Below, one piece after another: positions 1 through 5,259 of a DNA stretch of 7,493 nt. Each line of letters begins with the position of its first letter. The stretch's first letter is position 1. Location of the stretch: contig JAJBVF010000207.1 in the NCBI GenBank assembly GCA_020859965.1, positions 1-7,493 on the forward strand, given 5' to 3'. A program made the translations under genes and the position numbers. The notes below the pieces were generated by a model that searched no databases, had not been told where the DNA came from, and worked only from the letters and a program-made list of their open reading frames with translations. The DNA is from Clostridiales bacterium (GTDB lineage: Bacteria > Bacillota > Clostridia > Lachnospirales > Lachnospiraceae).

Positions 1-501
1 CTCTTCTCCCGAAGTGATCCCAGAATCCGAGCCCCCCACCAGTACCGCGCCTGCGTTGGACGCATTGGCGATCACGATCACGTCTCCGTCTGATTTGACA
101 TTACCATTGACCGCCGGCACCGGCCCGATGTATCCGATATCAATTTCCTCTGCAAAAATAGCCTCTACCTCCGAGGAGCCAGCTGTAAAGGATGTCCACG
201 ATACCTCATATCCATCACCCAGCGCTTCTTCGAGAGTACCTTCGTTTTTCATCACCAGTGCCTGCGCATGGGTGATATTCGGAAAATATGCCATTCTCAC
301 TTCCACAGTCTCCGTGGAGGCGCCGCTGTTCGATGCCTCCTCCGAAGTCTCCGAACCAGTGTCAGCAGCACTATCTGAACTGCTGCCGGACGTTGTCTCC
401 GAGCCGGAGTCCGACGTGGACGTAGAAGTTTGGGCCCCGCATCCGGTAAGCGCCAAAAGCAAAAACGAGATTACGCAAACGTTTGCAGCAAATTTCTTCA
501 T
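1..501 (-). CDS. ABC transporter solute-binding lipoprotein, SsuA/TauA/NMT1-like (partial, C-terminus off left edge)
   Basis: Likely the extracellular binding component of an ABC importer in the aliphatic sulfonate/nitrate/taurine and thiamine-precursor superfamily. The reading frame is open from ATG at 501 to the window edge (167 codons). Residues 1-21 form a lipoprotein signal: basic MKK, a hydrophobic core and the lipobox LTGC with Cys21. Residues 24-65 are an unusually long Ser/Thr/Glu-rich linker. The fold begins near residue 66, with YFPNITHAQAL (72-82), SFTAGSSEVEAIFAEEIDIG (104-123) and IGPVPAVNG (125-133). These match the conserved N-lobe of SsuA-type proteins. An AAGGGG Shine-Dalgarno site lies 7 nt before the start. 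The gene is divergent from the LacI-type regulator at 754 and has an operator-like palindrome at codons 6-9. The true ligand (sulfonate, taurine, thiamine or riboflavin precursor) cannot be told from this fragment. Transporter partners would lie to the left. Confidence 0.88.
   Translation of the reverse strand, partial: MKKFAANVCVISFLLLALTGCGAQTSTSTSDSGSETTSGSSSDSAADTGSETSEEASNSGASTETVEVRMAYFPNITHAQALVMKNEGTLEEALGDGYEVSWTSFTAGSSEVEAIFAEEIDIGYIGPVPAVNGNVKSDGDVIVIANASNAGAVLVGGSDSGITSGEE
473..488. promoter_or_regulatory. LacI/PurR-type operator candidate O2, inside the binding-protein coding region
   Basis: ACGCAAACGTTTGCAG contains the perfect 12-bp palindrome GCAAACGTTTGC (475-486). It matches the E. 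coli PurR box ACGCAAACGTTTGCGT at 14 of 16 positions. It falls on codons 6-9 (Ala-Asn-Val-Cys) of the solute-binding protein, roughly 65 bp downstream of the predicted transcript start. It shares the AAACGTTT core with O1, with the centres 119 bp apart. Confidence 0.6.
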
Positions 502-553
502 ATCTATTCCCCTTTTCCTTGTAATTTTTAGATTTTCCATTTATAATGGCTGT

Positions 554-582
554 ATTATACAGGAACAATTATGATTTTTAAA
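554..582 (-). promoter_or_regulatory. Putative sigma-A promoter of the solute-binding protein gene
   Basis: On the minus strand a perfect -10 box TATAAT (559-554) is preceded, with a 17-nt spacer, by a -35-like TTTAAA (582-577; four of six consensus bases). The predicted transcript start near 547 would give a leader of about 45 nt before the ATG at 501. A second TATAAT on the same strand (611-606) lacks a usable -35 box. Confidence 0.6.
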
Positions 583-592
583 GGCATTTTTA

Positions 593-606
593 CACAAACG
601 TTTTCA
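593..606. promoter_or_regulatory. LacI-family operator candidate O1, upstream of the -35 box
   Basis: The sequence CACAAACGTTTTCA has the perfect 8-bp palindrome AAACGTTT (596-603) around a central CpG. This is the layout expected for LacI-family operators, whose hinge-helix leucine inserts at the central step. It lies about 10 bp upstream of the predicted -35 box of the minus-strand transporter promoter and about 150 bp upstream of the LacI-type regulator gene, so it could act on either. Confidence 0.6.
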
Positions 607-741
607 TTATAAAATGCTGGATGCCCGACTAAGCTATGTCATAATGAGCATGAGTGTCAGCGGAGAAATCGGTTTGCTGATGGATGCTTTACGGGCTCCG
701 ATCACTCAACTCCTTGCTTCGAGGGAATAAACAAAAAATAT

Positions 742-747
742 GAGGTG
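742..747 (+). promoter_or_regulatory. Shine-Dalgarno site that decides the LacI-type regulator start
   Basis: GAGGTG lies 6 nt before the ATG at 754. The alternative in-frame GTG at 745 is part of this ribosome-binding site, so it is an unlikely start. Starting at 754 also puts the DNA-binding helix-turn-helix at the normal distance from the N-terminus. Confidence 0.8.
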
Positions 748-753
748 TTTTTC

Positions 754-1860
754 ATGTCATTAAAAAAAATCGCTGAAATGACCGGCGTATCGATTTCTAC
801 CGTTTCAAGAGTTCTGAACAACAAAGAATACAACTGTGCTTCAGAGGAAGTAAAAAGCAGGATCTGGGAAGCCGCAAAGGAGCTCCAGTATGTGCCAAAC
901 GAAAGTGCCCGCAGCCTGAAGATGGGAGCCGCGCGAAAGGAGGCTGCCCCCGTCCGGCGATTCGCGGTCATCCTGGAGCGCTTCGAATCTCTGGATGACG
1001 ACCCCTTCTTCCGTGAATTATATCGGAGCGTCGAGCAGGAAGCCTTTGCCCACAGCTGCACCATCAGCGAAGTGTATACTTCGCATCGCGCAGAGCACAT
1101 CGGTTCGGGCATGGTGTCTTACCAACCGATGCAACAAGGCATCACACTGTCCGGCACGCAGCACACTGAAAAAATTTCCAAAACACCGGATGGCTACATT
1201 ATCCTGGGGCGCAGCTCCGCGCAAATGCTTAAGCAGCTGAAAAAAATCACCAGAAATATCATCTCCATCAACCGCAACTCCACGCAGTTTGAGATTGACG
1301 AAGTCATCTGCGACGGCCGCGCGGCCGCAGTCTGCGCAATGGAATACCTGATCCGCAAAGGCCATCGGCACATCGGGTATATCGGCGACTGCTCTTACGA
1401 AAACCGCTATGTGGGATACTGCGATATGATGATCAAAAATGATCTTCCGATCAATTATGCCAATATTTTCCCCACGGATCAGACAACAGCCGCAGGATAT
1501 GAGGCTATGAAAAAGCTGCTGCTCCGCTCTGCGCAAGATAACACAGTAGACGTCGTCCTCTGCGCCAACGATGCCACCGCGGTCGGCGCATTGCAGGCAC
1601 TTAGCGAACAAAAAAAGAAATCCGGAAAGTCCGGCAGATCCGAAAAATCCGATAAATCCGGACAATGCCCCGCTGTTATCTCCATTGACGACATACGGGC
1701 AGCCCAGGAAACCAAACCAGCGCTGACCACCGTCCATATTCCGTATGAAGACATGGGAAAAACCGCAGTAAAAGTCCTGCTGGACCGCATTCAGAAAGGA
1801 CACACGGAACAAGTCCGCGTCGAATTCCCCAGCCGCCTGATCATCCGGGAAAGCTGCTGA
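754..1860 (+). CDS. LacI/GalR-family transcriptional regulator
   Basis: A DNA-binding repressor of 368 residues; the family is usually 330-350. The N-terminal helix-turn-helix covers residues 3-24 (LKKIAEMTG, then VSISTVSRVLN). The hinge helix NESARSLK (49-56) carries the leucine (L55) that normally enters the central CpG of the operator. The periplasmic-binding-protein-like effector domain follows. It has the typical segments YLIRKGHRHIGYIGD (198-212), CANDATAVGAL (270-280), SIDD (310-313) and LTTVHIPYEDMG (324-335). Between residues 286 and 306 a Lys/Ser-rich insert, SGK-SGR-SEK-SDK-SGQ, replaces the usual short loop before the SIDD strand. It is encoded by a 9-bp tandem repeat and accounts for much of the extra length. 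The effector is not identifiable. Divergence from a solute-binding protein gene, with two LacI-type operators there, suggests that gene is its target. It is convergent with the peptide-transport cluster. Confidence 0.93.
   Translation: MSLKKIAEMTGVSISTVSRVLNNKEYNCASEEVKSRIWEAAKELQYVPNESARSLKMGAARKEAAPVRRFAVILERFESLDDDPFFRELYRSVEQEAFAHSCTISEVYTSHRAEHIGSGMVSYQPMQQGITLSGTQHTEKISKTPDGYIILGRSSAQMLKQLKKITRNIISINRNSTQFEIDEVICDGRAAAVCAMEYLIRKGHRHIGYIGDCSYENRYVGYCDMMIKNDLPINYANIFPTDQTTAAGYEAMKKLLLRSAQDNTVDVVLCANDATAVGALQALSEQKKKSGKSGRSEKSDKSGQCPAVISIDDIRAAQETKPALTTVHIPYEDMGKTAVKVLLDRIQKGHTEQVRVEFPSRLIIRESC
1621..1665 (+). repeat. In-frame 9-bp tandem repeat, five copies, in the LacI-type gene
   Basis: Five adjacent 9-mers each begin TCCG: TCCGGAAAG, TCCGGCAGA, TCCGAAAAA, TCCGATAAA and TCCGGACAA. 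Because the period is a multiple of three, copy number can change without a frameshift. They encode Ser-x-(Lys/Arg/Gln) triplets at residues 290-304, in a loop of the effector-binding domain. Confidence 0.85.
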
Positions 1861-1923
1861 GGCTTCCCGCCTTATTTTGCATTCATCACGGAAAGCTGCC
1901 GGGTTTCCTGCTTTACTCTGCAT
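1841..1923. repeat. Diverged tandem duplication (~42 bp) straddling the LacI-type stop codon
   Basis: Unit 1 (1841-1882) and unit 2 (1883-1923) align over 42 columns with 33 identities, eight substitutions and one gap. Shared blocks include GGAAAGCTGC and TGCAT. Unit 1 contains the last six sense codons and the stop of the regulator; unit 2 is non-coding. Each unit can fold into a small imperfect hairpin (GGGAA/TTCCC and GGAAA/TTTCC). A weaker third beginning may follow at 1924. Confidence 0.65.
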
Positions 1924-1940
1924 TTATCCGCGAAGACCGC

Positions 1941-1970
1941 AAAAATCCCCCCGCCGCTATGGCAGGGGGG
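1941..1970 (-). terminator. Rho-independent terminator oriented for the minus strand
   Basis: A GC-rich hairpin pairs CCCCCC (1947-1952) with GGGGGG (1965-1970) and GCC (1953-1955) with GGC (1961-1963), with one bulged base (1964) and a 5-nt loop. Read on the minus strand it is followed by ATTTTT; on the plus strand no T-run follows. It therefore most likely ends transcripts from the peptide-transport/peptidase cluster rather than from the LacI-type gene. Confidence 0.65.
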
Positions 1971-1990
1971 AAATGAAACTGCGATATTAA

Positions 1991-2107
1991 GATAATTTCA
2001 TCCGATTATCCGACAGAACGGAAGCTGATGCTCGCAAGGCCAGCGCTGATGCCCGCAAAGCAGAAGCTGAATTGCGGGCCTTGAAGGAACGGTTCGGGCT
2101 GAAATAG
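1991..2107 (+). pseudogene. C-terminal coding remnant, alanine/charged-rich coiled-coil tail
   Basis: An open stretch of 38 codons without a good start ends in TAG at 2105. It reads DNFIRLSD, then a helical tail with the heptads ADARKAS and ADARKAE, and ends ALKERFGLK. The heptads are encoded by two near-identical 17-bp repeats (2024-2040 and 2045-2061; period 21). Such Ala/Glu/Arg/Lys tails are common at the C-terminus of nuclease-like mobile-associated proteins (Uma2 or Rpn types), but that assignment is a guess. Upstream in the same frame, after a G-rich stretch, there is ATG at 1973 and five codons (MKLRY) before a TAA at 1988. One nonsense change therefore separates it from a 44-residue peptide. 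A decayed gene end is the best reading; chance is possible. Confidence 0.4.
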
Positions 2108-2117
2108 GCCCGAACCG
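2090..2117. terminator. Perfect 10-bp hairpin around the remnant's stop codon
   Basis: CGGTTCGGGC (2090-2099) pairs perfectly with GCCCGAACCG (2108-2117) across an 8-nt loop that includes the TAG stop. No T-run follows directly on either strand; a TTTTT appears on the plus strand only about 17 nt later. It may be a weak or relict terminator for plus-strand transcription coming from the LacI-type gene. Confidence 0.4.
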
Positions 2118-2163
2118 GATAACTCATACATCACTTTTTATGCAGAAACTACAAACTCTTTCC

Positions 2164-2379
2164 TTACAACTCATCCATAAGGATTTCATTGATAATCTCA
2201 CTGGCATCTTCCAGCGCATCCAGAGCTTCCGTCAGATCATCCGTTCTTTCGCTGTTCTCTTCCTCATACTGTTCCACTACTTCTGCCAGGACATCTCTGA
2301 CCATATCCAGATGCTTCGATACTTCGTCCAGGTTGGTTTCTCTATTCGCCATCGGATTAAATTGAATCACTTTTTCCAT
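2164..2379 (-). CDS. Small highly acidic helical protein of unknown function (71 aa)
   Basis: I do not recognise this protein. The 71 residues from ATG at 2379 contain 22 Asp/Glu against 5 Lys/Arg. No signal peptide, membrane segment or cysteine is present, so it should be cytoplasmic. Two amphipathic segments, roughly residues 17-42 and 46-69, have regularly spaced Leu/Val/Ile and suggest a helical hairpin or coiled-coil dimer. A Shine-Dalgarno AAAGG lies 6 nt before this ATG. The in-frame GTG at 2409 would add ten residues but would place this ribosome-binding site inside the coding region, so I prefer 2379. The gene follows the S66 peptidase on the same strand after 55 nt and precedes a minus-strand terminator, so it is probably the last gene of that transcript. 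It is likely real because start, spacing and composition agree. Confidence 0.7.
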   Translation of the reverse strand: MEKVIQFNPMANRETNLDEVSKHLDMVRDVLAEVVEQYEEENSERTDDLTEALDALEDASEIINEILMDEL

Positions 2380-2417
2380 TGTCTGCCTTTCTCTTTCCCC
2401 TGATCTCACATATGCCG

Positions 2418-2429
2418 GCTTAATTAAGC
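2418..2429. other. 12-bp perfect palindrome in the peptidase-small protein gap
   Basis: GCTTAATTAAGC is a perfect palindrome in the 55-nt gap between the S66 peptidase stop and the small acidic gene. It could be a protein-binding site, but a 12-bp palindrome is expected once or twice by chance in a window of this length. Confidence 0.25.
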
Positions 2430-2434
2430 TTCTA

Positions 2435-3382
2435 TTATCTCAGCCCGAATCGGATTTCCACATCACTCTCTGACGCGTCGATGGTACAGATCGCCCCCAT
2501 CGGTATGGTTCCCATCGGGCGCTTATGTCCGCTGCAGATATTTGTAACCACGGGAATTGTGTAGTCCGCGAAACGATCCCGCAGGAAATCGTCAAGCATG
2601 TAGGTTTTATCATATTTTTCGTTTGAGCAATCCGCGAAATTACCGATCAGTAGCCCACGAATGCCTTTTATCATTCCCGCCTGCTCCAGCTGCGTGATCA
2701 TCATATCCAGTTTTGGAAAGGTCTCTTCCACGTCTTCGAAAAACAGGATCTTTCCTTCCGTATCCGGCTGATAAAAGGTTCCCGCAGCGCGCGCCAGAAC
2801 GCTGATATTTCCTCCGGTGATCAGTCCTTCCGCTGTCCCCGGGTGCAGTATCTTCACAGGTTCTTCCTCTGGATTTTTAAATTCATAGAAATCCGTCAAC
2901 TTCAAAGCCTGCCATAAACTGCCGCGGCTGTAATCGTCAAATCCTCTGAGCATATTACTGAGCACCATCGGTCCGTGAAAGGTGATCAGATCGCAGTATT
3001 TGTTAAAGGCTGAATGATAGTTTGTGATATCACTGAAGCCAATAAATACCTTGGGATTCTGGCGGATCATGTCCAGATCCAGATATTCCATCGTGTGACA
3101 GCTTCCATATCCGCCTCGCGCGCAGATAATCCCATCCACTTCCGGGTCTGCAAACATCGTATTGATATCCTCCGCTCTCGTGCAGGCATCACCCGCCAGA
3201 TAGCCGTGAAAATTCATAGTCTTCTCTATCGTCTTTCCAAGCCTGACATGATATCCTGCGTTTTCCAGATACGCTTCCAGCTTATCCTTTTCCGCCGGCC
3301 GGATCGGCATGCTCGGCGCCACAACACCGATGGTATCTCCCGGCCGGATCGGTTCCGGCATTCTCAGCGATTTTTCACTCAT
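2435..3382 (-). CDS. S66-family serine peptidase (LD-carboxypeptidase / MccF-like)
   Basis: A cytoplasmic serine carboxypeptidase of 315 residues, normal for family S66. The N-terminal motif GDTIGVVAPS (15-24) is typical. The predicted catalytic triad is Ser94 in RGGYGS (89-94), Glu216 in LFFEDVEE and His286 in ICSGHKRP, matching the Ser-Glu-His order of E. coli LdcA and MccF. IGFSDIT (114-120) is the conserved segment after the nucleophile. LdcA-type members remove the terminal D-alanine from murein tetrapeptides during wall recycling. MccF-type members cleave microcin C-like compounds. The sequence alone does not separate these, so no symbol is given. Start chosen at ATG 3382 because GGAGG lies 10 nt upstream; the longer frame to 3442 runs into a terminator hairpin. 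The gene follows the oligopeptide-transport genes, consistent with processing of imported peptides. No signal peptide is seen. Confidence 0.9.
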   Translation of the reverse strand: MSEKSLRMPEPIRPGDTIGVVAPSMPIRPAEKDKLEAYLENAGYHVRLGKTIEKTMNFHGYLAGDACTRAEDINTMFADPEVDGIICARGGYGSCHTMEYLDLDMIRQNPKVFIGFSDITNYHSAFNKYCDLITFHGPMVLSNMLRGFDDYSRGSLWQALKLTDFYEFKNPEEEPVKILHPGTAEGLITGGNISVLARAAGTFYQPDTEGKILFFEDVEETFPKLDMMITQLEQAGMIKGIRGLLIGNFADCSNEKYDKTYMLDDFLRDRFADYTIPVVTNICSGHKRPMGTIPMGAICTIDASESDVEIRFGLR

Positions 3383-3390
3383 AATAGAAT

Positions 3391-3397
3391 TTCCTCC
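3391..3397 (-). promoter_or_regulatory. Shine-Dalgarno site of the S66 peptidase
   Basis: GGAGGAA on the minus strand, with GGAGG ending 10 nt before the ATG at 3382. It fixes the start and excludes the upstream in-frame start at 3442, which lies in the terminator stem. Confidence 0.75.
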
Positions 3398-3427
3398 ATG
3401 GTTTTTTCTACTCGCGCCTGTGTACGT

Positions 3428-3483
3428 AAAAAGCCGCCGCAAAACAAAGTCTCTGCAGAGTCCCGTTTTACAGCGGCATTTTT
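3428..3483. terminator. Strong bidirectional rho-independent terminator between oppA and the S66 peptidase
   Basis: A 13-bp stem forms between 3433-3445 and 3465-3477; it is continuous when two G-U pairs are allowed on the minus-strand RNA. The 19-nt loop contains an inner palindrome CTCTGCAGAG (3451-3460). AAAAA (3428-3432) and TTTTT (3479-3483) flank it, so a T-run follows the stem in both directions. It lies about 50 nt beyond the oppA stop, and only 45 nt separate it from the S66 start. Confidence 0.85.
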
Positions 3484-3529
3484 ATCGGCAAACCGGGCTA
3501 TCACACCGGGATTTCAGCCGGATACAGGA

Positions 3530-5125
3530 TTACTCAAGGATCGTGTATTTAAAGAGCGTATGACCCAGATTGTCATTGACTGCTCTGGTCACGTTTGTGC
3601 CGACCAGAAGCTGTGATTTTCTGAAGTACAACGGCAGGATCGGGCTTTCTTCAATCAGAAGCTCCTCTGCCTCTACATACAGGGCATAGCGCTCTGCCTG
3701 ATCGGTCATTGCGTCTGCATCATCGAGCATCTGATCATACTCTTCCGCGAGCTCGCCGCTCCATCTGTTCTGCGTAGCGCAGGAAGCCAGAGCGAAGCAT
3801 TCCAGCATAGTGCTCGGATCGTCATAATCGCCGGTCCATCCATCGTAAGCGATATCAAAATCACCTGCGTAGAAAACATCCCAGTAGCTTCCGGATTCGT
3901 AGGTCACGATCTCGAAATTGATCCCCAGATTTTCTTTCCACATGGACTGGATCGCCTGTGCGATGGTCTTCAGCTCATCATCATTCTGCGTAATGAAGGT
4001 ATAGGTCGCATCGATATCAAAGCCGTCTGCGACTGCCTCTTCTACCAGTGCCTGCGCGGTCTCTACATCATAGGTAAGAAGGTCGCCCGCTACTGTACGG
4101 AAGTCATCTTCGGAATCATAGTAGCTAAGTCCGGACGGTACAAAGCCTGTCGCTGACTCCGGCTTGCTGGAAACGATACTCTGCGTGATCGTATCTCTGT
4201 CGATTGCCAGAGAAAGTGCTTTTCGCACGCGAGCGTCCGTCAGATTCTCACAGTTGAAATCATAATAGGAGGTTCCAAGTGTCTCAAAGCTCAGAAGCTG
4301 ATCGGTTCCGCCCAGCTCTGACTGTGCCTGTGTAGAGATATTGTTGGTCATATCGATCTCACCGTTTTTCAGAGCAGTGAGTGTAGCAGTGCTGTCAACA
4401 AATACAATATCTGTCTCGTCAATCGCGATCGTATCAATGTATTTATAGTTCTCGTTTTTCACCAGCACATAGCTCTCTTCCGGATTGATCTCAGAAATGA
4501 CAAACGCACCGTTGCATACATAGTTCTCCGGCTCCTGGCTCCAGTTGTCAGAGGATTCCACTGCGCTCTGCTTTACCGGGCTGTAGCAAACCTCTGCAGT
4601 TTCCTCAATAAAGTAAGCCGTTGGGTTTTCCAGCTCTACGACAAGCGTGGTATCATCTTCTGCGGTTACTCCTACCTCGTCTGCCTCGCATTCACCAGAA
4701 TTGTAAGCTTCCGCGTTCTTGATCGCGTACAGTCTGTTGGCTGCGGTAGACGCAGTCTCCGGATTCAGTGTACGCTTCCACGCATACTCAAAATCACCAG
4801 CTGTTACAGCGCTTCCATCGCTCCAAAGCACATCGTCATACAGGTGGAAGGTATATACCAGCCCATCATCGCTGACCTCATAACTCTCTGCGCAGCCATT
4901 GGTCAGTGTCACGCCGTCTTCATCCATCATATACAGTCCCATAAATACATTCATGAGGACCGTACTGGACTTCAGATAGTTACACAGACTCGGATCGAGC
5001 GTCTCGCACTCGCTGGCAATCGCAAAGGTAAGTACCTTCGATTCCTCCTCTGCCATTGCAGCCGGCGCAAATGCCGAAGCCGCTACAGAAGCTGCCAGAA
5101 TCATGGAAATAAGCTTCTTTTTCAT
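3530..5125 (-). CDS. oppA: Oligopeptide ABC transporter substrate-binding protein, OppA/MppA-like
   Basis: Extracellular peptide receptor of the SBP_bac_5 family, 531 residues (normal length). Residues 1-25 are a Sec signal: KKK, a hydrophobic core, then a likely cleavage at AMA-EE (25/26). There is no lipobox cysteine, which is unusual for a Gram-positive binding protein. Family marks are FHLYDDVLWSDGSAVTAGDF (93-112), AWKRTLNPETAS (115-126, typical of OppA/MppA rather than DppA), ARVRKALSLAIDRDTI (298-313), GDFDIAYDGWTGDYDDPSTM (421-440) and SPILPLYFRKSQ (494-505). The mature part holds nine cysteines, many for an exported protein. AAGGAG lies 9 nt before the ATG. It follows oppF by 134 nt on the same strand and is followed by a strong terminator. 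The exact peptide preference is unknown; murein peptides are possible given the neighbouring S66 peptidase. Confidence 0.93.
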   Translation of the reverse strand: MKKKLISMILAASVAASAFAPAAMAEEESKVLTFAIASECETLDPSLCNYLKSSTVLMNVFMGLYMMDEDGVTLTNGCAESYEVSDDGLVYTFHLYDDVLWSDGSAVTAGDFEYAWKRTLNPETASTAANRLYAIKNAEAYNSGECEADEVGVTAEDDTTLVVELENPTAYFIEETAEVCYSPVKQSAVESSDNWSQEPENYVCNGAFVISEINPEESYVLVKNENYKYIDTIAIDETDIVFVDSTATLTALKNGEIDMTNNISTQAQSELGGTDQLLSFETLGTSYYDFNCENLTDARVRKALSLAIDRDTITQSIVSSKPESATGFVPSGLSYYDSEDDFRTVAGDLLTYDVETAQALVEEAVADGFDIDATYTFITQNDDELKTIAQAIQSMWKENLGINFEIVTYESGSYWDVFYAGDFDIAYDGWTGDYDDPSTMLECFALASCATQNRWSGELAEEYDQMLDDADAMTDQAERYALYVEAEELLIEESPILPLYFRKSQLLVGTNVTRAVNDNLGHTLFKYTILE

Positions 5126-5259
5126 AGTCTTCTTCTCCTTTTCTATTATTCTTTATAATCACCGGAGGCCGCACTTCACAGACTACCGGGTAATTATCGG
5201 GATGATAAAAGGGCTTTGCTTCGCCCGCAACATCTTCTGACACCAGGGCAGGCGGGTTT
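5126..5259 (-). other. oppF-oppA intergenic region with possible weak hairpin and promoter
   Basis: This 134-nt gap holds the oppA ribosome-binding site. On the minus strand GGGC (5226-5223) can pair with GCCC (5214-5211), followed by TTTT: a weak terminator or processing hairpin at best. A TTGCGG (5231-5226) and a TATCAT (5208-5203) separated by 17 nt could be a poor promoter that would give oppA extra transcription. Neither is convincing alone. Confidence 0.3.

Noticed and set aside
14..574. Long plus-strand open frame of 186 codons at the left edge
   Set aside because: It is antisense to the solute-binding protein gene, whose minus-strand frame has a lipobox, a ribosome-binding site and family motifs.
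1018..1923. Minus-strand frame of 301 codons opposite the LacI-type gene
   Set aside because: Cysteine- and phenylalanine-rich antisense shadow with no family motif or ribosome-binding site; the plus-strand LacI frame explains the region.
2093..2449. Inverted 14-mer (TTCGGGCTGARATA) flanking the small acidic gene, at 2093-2106 and 2436-2449
   Set aside because: It has one mismatch, arises from similar protein ends (RFGLK and RFGLR plus stop), and a few such pairs are expected by chance in a window this long. No target duplication or transposase accompanies it.
3587..3608. CTGGTC / GACCAG inverted repeat around ACGTTTGTG near the oppA 3' end, resembling half of operator O1
   Set aside because: It lies within the coding end of oppA, lacks the AAACGTTT core, and the short stem is unremarkable.
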